A stretch of DNA of 36,907 nt from an uncultured Clostridia bacterium (GTDB lineage: Bacteria; Bacillota; Clostridia; Oscillospirales; Ruminococcaceae). The position numbers were made by a program, and so were the translations under genes. Positions 1 to 13,522 of this stretch are shown piece after piece. How positions within the stretch are numbered: position 1 is the first letter of the stretch; every line of letters starts with the position of its first letter. Below the pieces are notes generated by a model. That model was not told where the DNA came from and searched no databases. It was given only the letters and a program-made list of their open reading frames with translations. Location: contig CANQJB010000011.1 of NCBI GenBank assembly GCA_947624155.1, positions 1 to 36,907 of the forward strand, read 5' to 3'.

Positions 1-133
1 TTCAAACGGTTTTTAACTTTCAACTCACATCTTTTCAAGTTTTCGACATAAGACTTTTCTTTCAACAATCCCCGATTTCGGAGTTAAAAATATGTTGAGC
101 GAAAAATCCTTTTAAAATCAAGGCTTTCGCCGG

Positions 134-190
134 TTTTCAACTTTTCGGCAGCCTCTAATACTAATACTAAAATAAAAATTATTTCTTTCA
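134..190 (+). promoter_or_regulatory. Candidate origin unwinding element upstream of dnaN
   Basis: The 268 bases before dnaN are AT-rich and hold no gene. At 134-142 lies TTTTCAACT, a poor match (6 of 9) to the DnaA box TTATCCACA. A short GC-rich stretch follows at 145-153, then CTA-ATA-CTA-ATA-CTA-AAA at 155-172 and a run of A and T. In Bacillus the basal unwinding system has the order DnaA box, GC-rich stretch, CTA-type DnaA-trios, AT-rich DNA, located between dnaA and dnaN. Better box-like words are TTTTCGACA at 40-48 (7 of 9) and CTTTCAACA at 59-67. The layout fits, but no consensus box is present, so this is inference. Confidence 0.35.
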
Positions 191-268
191 TTCAAAATCA
201 GAAAATCCCGAACGATAATCTCAGAATTTTAAACAGAGATCACCGCCGGAAAAAGGAGGATAAATTTT

Positions 269-1375
269 ATGAAAATAATATGCAACAGACAGGCGCTGTA
301 TGAAGCGCTGGTAAACGTCTCAAAGGCAGCGGCAGACAAATCGACGATTCCCGCGCTTGAGGGCGTGAAACTGACCCTTTCAGGCTCCTTCCTCTATCTG
401 ACCGGCTATGACCTCGAAATAGGTATCAACACGTCTGTCCCTGTTGTCTCGAGCGACAGCGGAGAATTGGTTGTCAACTCGCGTTTCTTTTCCGACATCG
501 TCAGAAAGATGCCGACCGACGAGATTTCAATTGAGATCGACCAAAATCTCAATATCCACATTGTCGGCGGAGTTACGGAATATGACGTAACAGCTCTTTC
601 CGCCGAGGAATATCCGAAGATTCCGGAGCTTGACGAGGGAGAATCTATTAAACTCTCACAGAGCGTTCTAAAAAGTCTTATAAACGAAACTATCTTCGCG
701 GTATCGACAAATGACACCCGACCGACGCTCAAAGGCGAATTATTTGAAATCGCCGACAATAAGTTGAACGTCGTTGCGCTCGACCGTTTCAGGCTCGCTG
801 TCAGAACAGAATCTATTAAAGACGACGGAGAGAGAAAATTTATAGTACCTGCAAAGACTTTGCAGGAAGTCTCACGCCTATTAAAAGATGAGGACGGCCT
901 CGAATGTGAGATAAGAGTTACTAAAAAGCAGGTTGTATTTGATTTTTCCGGCTACACCGTATTTTCAAGACTTTTAGAAGGCGAGTTCCACAACTACCGC
1001 GGCTCGATACCGAAAACTAACGTTACAGAGGTTATAATCGCAAAGCGCGATCTGATCGACTGCCTCGACAGAGCATCGCTTCTTATAAACGAGCGAATCA
1101 AAAGCCCGGTCAGATGTATGTTTGACCGCGACTGCTTAAAAATCAACTGCCAGACCTCAATCGGAAAAATTTCTGACGAAATCCCCGCCGACATCGTCGG
1201 CCCGAAGATCGAAATCGGCTTTAACTGCAAGTTCCTTTTGGAACCTCTTAAGGTTATAAAAGAGGACAAAATCAAGCTATTGATGAACGGCGGAAATCTG
1301 CCGATGAAGATCGTTCCGATCGACGGAGAGGATTATACATATCTTGTTCTGCCGGTCAGACTCAAAAACGACTGA
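269..1375 (+). CDS. dnaN: DNA polymerase III beta subunit (sliding clamp)
   Basis: This 368-residue protein is the ring-shaped clamp that tethers the replicative polymerase to DNA. Length and sequence fit the three-domain family: the N-terminus MKIICNRQAL, the central NDTRPTLKGE segment (about residues 147-156), and a C-terminus ending in the LPVRLKND type that carries the LPVR-like partner-binding region. The ATG is preceded by GGAGG nine bases upstream. The gene order after it (S4 gene, recF, remB, gyrB, gyrA) is the normal Firmicute origin order, so dnaA is expected just left of the window. A damaged partial copy of its 5' end lies directly downstream. Identification is secure. Confidence 0.98.
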   Translation: MKIICNRQALYEALVNVSKAAADKSTIPALEGVKLTLSGSFLYLTGYDLEIGINTSVPVVSSDSGELVVNSRFFSDIVRKMPTDEISIEIDQNLNIHIVGGVTEYDVTALSAEEYPKIPELDEGESIKLSQSVLKSLINETIFAVSTNDTRPTLKGELFEIADNKLNVVALDRFRLAVRTESIKDDGERKFIVPAKTLQEVSRLLKDEDGLECEIRVTKKQVVFDFSGYTVFSRLLEGEFHNYRGSIPKTNVTEVIIAKRDLIDCLDRASLLINERIKSPVRCMFDRDCLKINCQTSIGKISDEIPADIVGPKIEIGFNCKFLLEPLKVIKEDKIKLLMNGGNLPMKIVPIDGEDYTYLVLPVRLKND

Positions 1376-1390
1376 CGAGAGGAAAAATTA

Positions 1391-1488
1391 CAAATTTTAT
1401 GAAAATAATATTCAACATAACTCGAGGGCGTAAAGCTGACCCTTTAGGCTCCTTCCTCTATCTGACCGGCTATGACCTCGAAATAGGT
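1391..1488 (+). pseudogene. Decayed partial duplication of the dnaN 5' end
   Basis: Bases 1392-1417 match 262-287 (25 of 26) across the dnaN start codon, and 1421-1488 match 356-424 (65 of 69) across dnaN codons about 30-52. The 68 bases between these blocks in dnaN are replaced by three. One base is deleted in the second block, which restores the dnaN frame for the residues SFLYLTGYDLEIG. From the copied ATG at 1399 a 43-codon frame stays open to a TGA at 1530, overlapping the start of the S4 gene by eight bases. The copied start lacks the well-placed GGAGG of the original. It is probably a non-functional remnant, but a small chimeric peptide or a translational coupling role cannot be excluded. 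Confidence 0.85.
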
Positions 1489-1522
1489 TTAATTATGGCA
1501 GAAATAAAGGAGGAATATCACT

Positions 1523-1750
1523 TTGGCTGAAAGGGAACAGGTCGCGATTAAGAGCGAATATATCAAGCTTGACGCGCTTTTAAAATTCTCGGGAGTTACC
1601 GAAACCGGCGGGCAGGCAAAGGAGATTATCCAGGCAGGAAGAGTTAAGGTAAACGGAGAAACCTGCCTGATGCGCGGAAAAAAGCTCCGCCCCGGGGACA
1701 CCGTCTCTTTTGAGGATATTCCTGACATTTTAGAGGTAACAGCGTCTTGA
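1523..1750 (+). CDS. yaaA: S4-domain RNA-binding protein, YaaA/RlbA type
   Basis: This 75-residue protein is almost entirely one S4 RNA-binding domain. The core reads [20 protein letters not shown] followed by the typical turn GRVKVNGE and a basic loop RGKKLRPGD. Members of this family sit between dnaN and recF in many Firmicutes; a ribosome-linked role has been proposed for them. The start is TTG at 1523, chosen because AAAGGAGG at 1506-1513 is correctly spaced and no ATG fits. It overlaps the tail of the 43-codon frame left by the dnaN fragment, and its own stop overlaps the recF start, so the three may be translationally coupled. Confidence 0.9.
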   Translation: MAEREQVAIKSEYIKLDALLKFSGVTETGGQAKEIIQAGRVKVNGETCLMRGKKLRPGDTVSFEDIPDILEVTAS

Positions 1751-2871
1751 TTATCGAAAAGCTTTCGGTTGACGGCTTTAAAAATCTCAGAGACGTCAGC
1801 TTTGAGCCCTGCGGCGGGATAAACGTCGTCTACGGCGAAAACGCCCAGGGGAAGACAAACCTTGTCGAGGCTGTGTGGATTTTAAGCGGTGTAAAGAGCT
1901 TCCGCGGAACAAAGGAGCGGGACATGATACGCTTCGACGGCGATTTTGCCTCAATTTCCGCGTCGATAAGGGATTCGCAGCGCCCGCAGGAGCTTGAAAT
2001 AAAGCTTTCGGGAAACCCGCGCGAGCGCCGGATCTTTTTGAACGGAGTTCGCCAGAGAGCTCTTTCGGGGCTGTTCGGCGCTCTGAAATGCGTTGTCTTT
2101 ACTCCCGAGGATCTGGAGCTGACAAAGGGCTCGCCCGATGTCAGAAGGTCGTTTATCGACCTCTGCATCTCGCAGATCAGGCCGTCATATCAGGTCACAT
2201 TCGGAAAATATGAAAATGTCCTGATTCAGCGCAACGCGCTTTTAAAAAATATCGCCTCCGGAATTTCTCAGCCCTCCGACCTCGACGTCTGGGACCTTCA
2301 GATGGCTAAGATGGGCGCATATATAACCGTTCTGAAATGTCAGTACACTCAGAAGCTCGACAGTTTTTCAAAGAAGATTTACTCCGAAATTTCAAACAAC
2401 AGCGAACAGATGTCGCTAAAATATATATCGACCGTCTACCCCGAGCCGGAAAGCCGAAGCGACTGGCAGGGCGAGATGATCGAAGAATATTTAGAGGTTC
2501 TAAGAAACAACCGCGCCGAGGACATTAGGCTCGGGTTTACCGGCGCAGGTATCCACCGCGACGAGATCGAGGTCAGGATCGGCGGCAGAATCGCAAAGGA
2601 TTTCGGCTCACAGGGCCAGAACCGCTCCGCCGCGATTTCGATGAAGCTCGGACAGGCATATATTCTGGCCGAGGAGGTCGGAGATATGCCGGTTATTCTC
2701 CTCGATGACGTTCTCTCGGAGCTTGATTCTTCAAGGCGGGACTACATCGTCAACCGCTTAAGAGGAGCGCAGATATTCATTACCTCCTGCGAGAGGATTG
2801 AGAAGATGGAGGGCAAAAAGTTCAGAATGAAAGCCGGAAGACTTTCAACAGATTCAGACGAAGGTGTTTAA
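1747..2871 (+). CDS. recF: DNA replication and repair protein RecF
   Basis: RecF is an SMC-like ATPase that helps load RecA at single-strand gaps. The 374-residue length is normal. A Walker A motif GENAQGKTN lies at residues 30-38, the ABC-type signature in [14 protein letters not shown] at about 287-300, and Walker B with the D-loop in [12 protein letters not shown] at about 318-329. The N-terminal LSVDGFKNL is typical. The start is TTG, overlapping the stop of the upstream S4 gene in a TTGA junction, which points to coupled translation. The following gene begins four bases after the recF stop. Confidence 0.97.
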   Translation: MIIEKLSVDGFKNLRDVSFEPCGGINVVYGENAQGKTNLVEAVWILSGVKSFRGTKERDMIRFDGDFASISASIRDSQRPQELEIKLSGNPRERRIFLNGVRQRALSGLFGALKCVVFTPEDLELTKGSPDVRRSFIDLCISQIRPSYQVTFGKYENVLIQRNALLKNIASGISQPSDLDVWDLQMAKMGAYITVLKCQYTQKLDSFSKKIYSEISNNSEQMSLKYISTVYPEPESRSDWQGEMIEEYLEVLRNNRAEDIRLGFTGAGIHRDEIEVRIGGRIAKDFGSQGQNRSAAISMKLGQAYILAEEVGDMPVILLDDVLSELDSSRRDYIVNRLRGAQIFITSCERIEKMEGKKFRMKAGRLSTDSDEGV

Positions 2872-2875
2872 AAAA

Positions 2876-3136
2876 ATGTATCTTCACCTCGGCAGCGGCT
2901 TCACCGTTTCAGCAAAAGACATCGTCTCGGTAATGGATATCGAAAAGGCGTCGACCTCGCGGATCACCCGCGAATATCTCGCCTCGGCAGGAAAGGCAAA
3001 GAGAGTAATAAGCTGCACCGACGACCTGCCGAAGAGCTTTGTTGTGAGCCTTGACAAAGACCTCACCGAGCGGGTTTATCTGAGCGGAATTTCGGCGGAT
3101 ATTCTCAGAGACAGGCTGAATAGGGCTGAATTTTAA
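2876..3136 (+). CDS. remB: RemB/YaaB-type regulator (DUF370 family)
   Basis: This 86-residue protein matches the small YaaB/RemB family found between recF and gyrB in Firmicutes; in Bacillus the related RemA and RemB affect extracellular matrix genes. The N-terminus MYLHLGSGFTV and the central segment DDLPKSFVVS are characteristic. I chose ATG at 2876 over an upstream GTG at 2864, because family members begin with MYLH and because the GAAGG inside the end of recF is then well spaced. The gene starts four bases after the recF stop, so it is almost certainly on the same transcript. Confidence 0.9.
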   Translation: MYLHLGSGFTVSAKDIVSVMDIEKASTSRITREYLASAGKAKRVISCTDDLPKSFVVSLDKDLTERVYLSGISADILRDRLNRAEF

Positions 3137-5143
<2,007 letters not shown>

Positions 5144-5180
5144 TCATATTTCAGTTCAATATTACAGTCAGGAGTTAAAA

Positions 5181-5750
5181 ATGGAGAAATTAAAGCTTGT
5201 CTACGGGATAAAGCAGGAGGAATGGCTGGAATGTTACGACCTCTTTTACAGCCTTTACCGCAAAAAATGGACATATATCAAGGCGGGAATATTCGTCATT
5301 CCGCTCGCGCTGTTTATATTTGACGTGATCGCCCAGCCGTCGTTTACAATGGGCTGGGTCTGCATCGTCGTCTGTCTCGGGGCGATCGCGGCGATTCTCG
5401 CGACCCCGAAGCTCGACCGCCGAAACACCGAGCACGCTCTCGAAGCTTTAAAAGACGACAGATATCAGTTCACGCTCTTTGACGACAGGATCGAGATCGG
5501 AACGGTTCTGCCGGAAAACGAGGAAAACTATCTCGACCGCGACGCCGACGGCAACCCGATCCCCGAGCCGGAGATCAGGCCGGTGGTTATCAAGCTCAGC
5601 GAAAAGAGCTTTCAGGTGATCGAGACCGAAAACATCTTCGCGCTGATAACAAAGGAAATGAGCTATGCCGTCCCGAAAGCGGGGCTGAGCGTATATGAGC
5701 TTGAAACGCTCAGAGACCTTCGGAAAAAGCCGGAGAAAACGGAAAAATAA
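5181..5750 (+). CDS. Small membrane protein, YcxB-like
   Basis: This 189-residue protein sits between gyrB and gyrA with gaps of only 37 and 38 bases, so it is very probably co-transcribed with them. Two membrane segments are visible at about residues 32-50 and 57-75. A soluble domain follows in which YQFTLFDDRIEI, KLSEKSFQVIETENIFALIT and the closing MSYAVPKAGL resemble the C-terminal domain of YcxB-family proteins. AGGAG precedes the ATG at a good distance. The function is unknown; the family name is a pattern judgement only. There is no sign that it acts on gyrase. Confidence 0.8.
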   Translation: MEKLKLVYGIKQEEWLECYDLFYSLYRKKWTYIKAGIFVIPLALFIFDVIAQPSFTMGWVCIVVCLGAIAAILATPKLDRRNTEHALEALKDDRYQFTLFDDRIEIGTVLPENEENYLDRDADGNPIPEPEIRPVVIKLSEKSFQVIETENIFALITKEMSYAVPKAGLSVYELETLRDLRKKPEKTEK

Positions 5751-5788
5751 CCTAAAGAATATAAACCCAAAAGAAAGAAAGTGATTAT

Positions 5789-8356
5789 TTGTTCGCAGAG
5801 GACAAAAAAGTAGTTCCGAAAGAGCTTAACGACGAAATGCAGTCGTCGTTTTTGGCATATTCGATGTCGGTAATAATTCAGAGAGCGCTGCCCGATGTCC
5901 GCGACGGCTTAAAGCCGGTTCACCGCAGAATACTCTACACAATGTATGAAGACGGGCTGACGCCGGATAAAAAATACTTAAAGTGCGCGACGACGGTCGG
6001 TGACACTCTCGGCCGATATCACCCCCACGGCGACGCCTCGGTTTATGACGCGATGGTCAGACTCGCACAGAAATTCTCGATGAGATATCCTTTGGTCGAC
6101 GGCCACGGCAACTTCGGCTCGGTCGATGGCGACCCTCCGGCCGCCTACCGTTATACCGAGTCGAAGATGGCAAAGATGGCGATGAATATGCTCACCGACA
6201 TCGACAAAGACACAGTTGACTGGATGCCGAACTATGACGACAGATTGCAGGAGCCGAAGGTGCTGCCCTCGCGCTATCCGAATATTCTGGTCAACGGCTC
6301 GGTCGGAATTGCGGTCGGAATGGCGACAAATATCCCGCCTCACAATCTCGGCGAAGTCATCGACGGCTTAAAGCTTGTCGCCGAAAACCCCGACTGCACT
6401 CTCGACGAGCTTATGGAGCATATCAAAGGCCCGGATTTCCCGACAGGCGGAATAATCATGGGCAGATCGGCGATCAGGGCGGCTTATGCGACCGGCCGCG
6501 CAAAGATAACTCTGCGCTCGAGAACCAGCATCGAAGAAGTTCACGGCAGAACCTGCATCATCGTCACCGAGATACCCTATATGGTCAACAAGGCGAGGCT
6601 GATCGAGTCGATCGCCCAGCTCGTCAAGGACAAGAGGGTCGACGGAATCCACTATCTGCGCGACGAATCGGACCGCTCGGGAATGAGAATCGTTATCGAG
6701 CTCAAAAAGGACGCCAATCCTCAGATCGTTCTCAACAAGCTTTTCAGCTATACTCAGCTTCAGGACACCGTCGGAGTTATAATGCTCGCTTTGGTCAACG
6801 GCGTCCCGAAGGTAATGAGCCTTAAAGAAATTCTGACCGAATACCTCAACTTCCAGGTCGAGGTAATCACCCGCAGGACAAAATATGATCTCAAAAAGGC
6901 GAGAGAGCGCGAGCATATTCTGCAAGGCTTGGTAATCGCGCTCGACTATATCGACGAGGTAATCAGAATCATCCGCGCATCTGCCGGCCCTGCCGAGGCG
7001 AAGCAGGCTCTTATCGACCGCTTCGGGATCAGTGAAATTCAGGCGGAATATATCGCGAACATGAGGCTGATCCAACTCTCCGGCCTTGAAAGGCAGAAGA
7101 TTTATGACGAGCTGGCGGCATTAGAGGTCAAGATCGCCGACCTTGAAGACATTCTCGCCCACCACGAAAGGGTCGTTGAAATCGTTATCAAGGAGAGCGA
7201 GGAGATCGCCGCGAAGTTCTCTGACGAGCGCAGGACCGAAATTCAGTCGGTTTCGGGCGAGGTCGATATCGAAGACCTTATTCCGGAGGACACCAACGTG
7301 ATCGCTCTGACCAACAACGGATATATCAAGAGAACCAGCTCTTCGGAATATTCGGTTCAGAAGCGCGGCGGAAAGGGCGTTTCGGGAATGAAGCAGCGTG
7401 AAGAGGACTATGTCAGCTCGATGCACGTCTGCTCGACCCATGATAATCTGCTGTTCGTCACCGACCGCGGGATCATGTATAAGCTCAAGTGCTTTGAGAT
7501 ACCCGAGGGCGGCAGAACCTCCCGCGGGACAAATGTCGTCAATCTCCTGCCGCTCGAGCAGGGCGAAAAGATCGCCGCGATACTCTATTGCAAGGACTTT
7601 GACGAGGACAGATATATCACGATGGTCACAAGAAACGGCAAGATCAAGAGGACCCGCCTTGACAGCTATCGGAATGTCAAGAAAAGCGGGCTGATCGCGA
7701 TCGGGCTCGACGACGGCGACGAAATCAGAGGCGCACTGATGTCAACCGGCGCCGACGAGCTTTTGGTCGCGACTAAGGGCGGCAGGATAATCCGGTTTGC
7801 CGAGGAAACGCTCCGCGCGATGAGCCGTTCGGCCCACGGCGTCAGGGCAATCAAGCTCCGCGAGGGCGACGAGGTCGTCTCGATGGAGGCCGCCCGCGAC
7901 GACGCGACAGTTCTGACCGTATCTGACAAGGGCTACGGCAGGCGCGTTCCCCTCTCGGAATATCGCCGCCAGAACCGCGGAGGCTACGGAATCCTCAACT
8001 ACAAGACCGGCGAAGCAAAGGGCGAGGTCTGCGGAATCAAGGTCGTCGACCTCGAGGACGACGTCATTCTGATCTCGAACGACGGAATCGTCATCAGAGT
8101 CCGCGCGCAGGATATCAGCATGATGGGAAGATATTCCTCCGGCGTTACGATTATGAGGACTAAGGACACCCCGGAGCGCAGGGTCGCCGCGTTTACCACC
8201 GCCGCGCACGACGAGGAGGCGGAGATCACCGAGGTTGAGCAGCTTAGCGACGATGAGCTTAGGGCGATAGCCGACGCTGAGGCGGCGGAGGAAGCCGCCG
8301 AGGAAGACCCTGACGAAGCGCCTGACGACGAGGAAGGCGTTGACGGCGAAGAATAA
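5789..8356 (+). CDS. gyrA: DNA gyrase subunit A
   Basis: GyrA cuts and rejoins DNA through a catalytic tyrosine. That residue is Tyr122 in AAYRYTE, and the numbering matches E. coli exactly through this region. The C-terminal DNA-wrapping domain carries the GyrA box as QKRGGKG (about residue 526) and ends in a strongly acidic tail from about residue 810. The quinolone-determining region reads [12 protein letters not shown], so position 83 is Ala and position 87 is Asp. The start is TTG at 5789; upstream AAAGTGA is a weak ribosome site, and the next in-frame ATG would remove conserved residues. Length 855 is normal. Confidence 0.98.
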   Translation: MFAEDKKVVPKELNDEMQSSFLAYSMSVIIQRALPDVRDGLKPVHRRILYTMYEDGLTPDKKYLKCATTVGDTLGRYHPHGDASVYDAMVRLAQKFSMRYPLVDGHGNFGSVDGDPPAAYRYTESKMAKMAMNMLTDIDKDTVDWMPNYDDRLQEPKVLPSRYPNILVNGSVGIAVGMATNIPPHNLGEVIDGLKLVAENPDCTLDELMEHIKGPDFPTGGIIMGRSAIRAAYATGRAKITLRSRTSIEEVHGRTCIIVTEIPYMVNKARLIESIAQLVKDKRVDGIHYLRDESDRSGMRIVIELKKDANPQIVLNKLFSYTQLQDTVGVIMLALVNGVPKVMSLKEILTEYLNFQVEVITRRTKYDLKKAREREHILQGLVIALDYIDEVIRIIRASAGPAEAKQALIDRFGISEIQAEYIANMRLIQLSGLERQKIYDELAALEVKIADLEDILAHHERVVEIVIKESEEIAAKFSDERRTEIQSVSGEVDIEDLIPEDTNVIALTNNGYIKRTSSSEYSVQKRGGKGVSGMKQREEDYVSSMHVCSTHDNLLFVTDRGIMYKLKCFEIPEGGRTSRGTNVVNLLPLEQGEKIAAILYCKDFDEDRYITMVTRNGKIKRTRLDSYRNVKKSGLIAIGLDDGDEIRGALMSTGADELLVATKGGRIIRFAEETLRAMSRSAHGVRAIKLREGDEVVSMEAARDDATVLTVSDKGYGRRVPLSEYRRQNRGGYGILNYKTGEAKGEVCGIKVVDLEDDVILISNDGIVIRVRAQDISMMGRYSSGVTIMRTKDTPERRVAAFTTAAHDEEAEITEVEQLSDDELRAIADAEAAEEAAEEDPDEAPDDEEGVDGEE

Positions 8357-8367
8357 AGGTTAAATCA

Positions 8368-8399
8368 AAAGAGGCTCCTGCGAAGGCGGGGGCCTCTTT
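8368..8399. terminator. Bidirectional hairpin between gyrA and nifJ
   Basis: AAAGAGGC at 8368-8375 pairs with GCCTCTTT at 8392-8399. Read on the minus strand the stem runs into TTTTGATTT, a better U-tract than on the plus strand. It probably ends both gyrA and nifJ transcripts, which places the repeat at 8409-8549 inside the nifJ 3' untranslated region. Confidence 0.7.
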
Positions 8400-8408
8400 G
8401 AATAGGAC

Positions 8409-8549
8409 GGAACCGCAGAAGCACTACTTTCGCGCCCCGAGGGGCTAAAAGGTATTCGCTTCGCTCATGCTATTTTCAGCCCCACCCCCGTGAAAGTTTT
8501 GTCGGGCGTTATAACAAAGCGCCGCCCCCTCCCTAAAGGGAGGGGGCGG
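8409..8549 (-). repeat. Dispersed structured repeat, copy A
   Basis: This 141-base element is a near match, on the opposite strand, to 24037-24174. Over the 81 bases at the GGTTCC end my hand alignment gives 75 identities. Read on the minus strand it begins with a perfect 12-base-pair GC hairpin (CCGCCCCCTCCC and its complement, 8522-8549). A second stem follows, GGGGCTGAAA with TTTTAGCCCC, and then a small GCGC/GTGC hairpin around GAAAGTA. It begins 23 bases after the nifJ stop codon and lies before the terminator, so it should be transcribed with nifJ. Confidence 0.85.
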
Positions 8550-8572
8550 TTTACAAGTGGGGAGATATCTGT

Positions 8573-12118
<3,546 letters not shown>

Positions 12119-12186
12119 AAACATCCTCCTGTAAAAAAGTTTTGTTTAATGAACAGTTATGGTATCCGCATAACATTGCACACTAT

Positions 12187-12215
12187 ATATTAACACTTTT
12201 TTTGCTGTTTGTAAA
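12187..12215 (-). promoter_or_regulatory. nifJ promoter
   Basis: On the minus strand TTTACA (12210-12215) is followed after 17 bases by TAATAT (12187-12192). Downstream of it, GTTATG and CATAAC form an inverted repeat at 12155-12173 in the early transcribed region, which could be an operator or an RNA hairpin. The site does not match the Rex consensus. Confidence 0.75.
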
Positions 12216-12359
12216 GAGGAAATTTTAATTTTCGGGGAACAAAAAGGACGGAGGATTAAACTGGGATAATGGGTATATTTGGGCTTGCGCCGCCGAATGC
12301 GTTTGGGAGAGGTAAACTAATGCGCCGGAGCGCATACTCTTCCCGATTTTGAACGGTTG

Positions 12360-12403
12360 GCAAAACAAATTACAGGGAGTCTCATTAAAAAACTCCCTGT
12401 AAT
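12360..12403 (-). terminator. Terminator of the 36-residue small gene
   Basis: ATTACAGGGAGT (12369-12380) and ACTCCCTGTAAT (12392-12403) form a perfect 12-base-pair stem. On the minus strand it is followed by ATTTGTTTTG. It lies ten bases after the stop of the small gene. Confidence 0.85.
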
Positions 12404-12412
12404 GCTGCTCGC

Positions 12413-12523
12413 TTACTCCTCCCCCTCTTCAAGATACTCCCTATATTCCTCCTCGCTCGCGAAGAGGATATATCTTCCGTTTACATAGCCCATATAGCCG
12501 CTTGATGTGTCATAACCTTTCAT
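12413..12523 (-). CDS. 36-residue small protein of unknown function
   Basis: The reading frame begins MKGYDTSSGYMGYVNGRY, continues through ILFASEEEYREYL and ends in a run of acidic residues. CGGAGG stands nine bases before the ATG, and a perfect hairpin terminator closes the unit, so it is flanked like a real gene. Upstream on the same strand TATAAT (12566-12571) could be a -10 box, but its -35 is poor. The aromatic, glycine-rich start and the FASEEEYxEYL ending resemble short proteins I recall from Clostridia, so I think it is conserved. It has no membrane segment and no recognisable domain. The upstream esterase has its own terminator, so this is a separate unit. Confidence 0.75.
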   Translation of the reverse strand: MKGYDTSSGYMGYVNGRYILFASEEEYREYLEEGEE

Positions 12524-12625
12524 AATAAACCTCCGTAATTCGGTGCCGTTGCTTCTTTAATTACCATTATAGCGATAAAGAGTCCAAAAGTACGGATTTC
12601 AAGAGGCATAAACCGCGATTTTACG

Positions 12626-12657
12626 CAAAAAATCAAGCCCGACTCGGTGGTCGGGCT
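12626..12657 (-). terminator. Terminator of the esterase gene
   Basis: AGCCCGAC (12636-12643) pairs with GTCGGGCT (12650-12657). On the minus strand the stem is followed by TGATTTTTTG. It lies seven bases after the esterase stop codon. Confidence 0.9.
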
Positions 12658-12663
12658 GAATTT

Positions 12664-13488
12664 TTATTTTACTCTGAACGCCATTCTGAAGAAGTTATAA
12701 AGATGGGGCGCGACGATCGTGTGGTCGTGGCGGACGCCGACGACGTGCTGCCAGAGATGCTCGACGCCGTTATGGGTCATCAGTGCGCGGTAGTTGAAGG
12801 GGGTGAGGTCGGTCTCGGAGAAGTCTCCGCCCGCGCTGACAAATACCACCGAGGGGACATATTCCCCGAAGCTGACCTCGTCGGCGCTGATCTGGCCGGG
12901 GTGGGCAGCCGATTCCGGAACCGGGATCAAGCCCGGCGCGGGGTCGCAGGCGCCGAGATATCCGAACAGCTCGGGGTGCTTGAAGCCGATGAACAGCGAC
13001 TCGCGGCCGCCCATCGAGAAGCCGGTCAGAGCGGTGTTTTCGCGGCCCTTCGCGACCGAGAAGTGCGACTCGATAAACGGGATCGTGTCGAGCAGAAAGT
13101 CGTTGATGAAGTTGTCATAAGCGAGGGAGTTCTGAAGATTCATTCCGGTGCAGGCAGGGACGTTTTTGTCGCAGTAGATATAAGGCACAACGACGATCAT
13201 CTCCTCGGCCTCGCCCTTTTCAACGAGATTCGGCAGCATTGTGTCGATCTTTACGCAGTCGCGGGTCATCCAGTCCTCGTTGTCGAAATAGCCGTGGAGA
13301 ATATAGAGCACCGGATATTTCTTATCCTCCGAATAGCCCCGCGGCAGCAGGACGTTTACCGGAGTGTCGCGCTCGGCCGTCCGCGAATAATAGAAGTGCT
13401 TCTGCCATTCGGGGTAGCTGCCGCCTTCTTTTTTGGTCGTGATATCCTCCGGGATATCCTGGGTTATAATGTTCCTGAAACGCTGCAT
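12664..13488 (-). CDS. Putative esterase, alpha/beta-hydrolase (PF00756-like)
   Basis: The 274-residue protein has the features of the esterase D/feruloyl-esterase-like family: YPVLYILHGYFDNEDW near residue 60, the nucleophile elbow GFSMGG with Ser158, and a C-terminal HDHTIV that probably holds the catalytic His (254 or 256). Family members cleave acyl esters from sugars, xylan or phenolics, or act on small thioesters. There is no signal peptide, so it is cytoplasmic. AGGAGG stands nine bases before the ATG. The upstream lipoprotein gene is 34 bases away on the same strand, so they probably share a promoter. The substrate cannot be told from sequence. Confidence 0.85.
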   Translation of the reverse strand: MQRFRNIITQDIPEDITTKKEGGSYPEWQKHFYYSRTAERDTPVNVLLPRGYSEDKKYPVLYILHGYFDNEDWMTRDCVKIDTMLPNLVEKGEAEEMIVVVPYIYCDKNVPACTGMNLQNSLAYDNFINDFLLDTIPFIESHFSVAKGRENTALTGFSMGGRESLFIGFKHPELFGYLGACDPAPGLIPVPESAAHPGQISADEVSFGEYVPSVVFVSAGGDFSETDLTPFNYRALMTHNGVEHLWQHVVGVRHDHTIVAPHLYNFFRMAFRVK

Positions 13489-13522
13489 TTTATATTCCTC
13501 CTGTTTTAAAATATTGAACTGT

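Noticed and set aside
12155..12173. Rex-type operator in the nifJ leader
   Set aside because: The inverted repeat GTTATG/CATAAC does not match the known Rex consensus (TTGTGAA or TTGTTAA half-sites).
12269..12352. 27-codon plus-strand frame and the hairpin ATGCGC/GCGCAT (12320-12335) downstream of the nifJ promoter region
   Set aside because: GGAGG is 13 bases away, too far for a convincing site, and the peptide has no recognisable feature. I see nothing else in 12216-12359.
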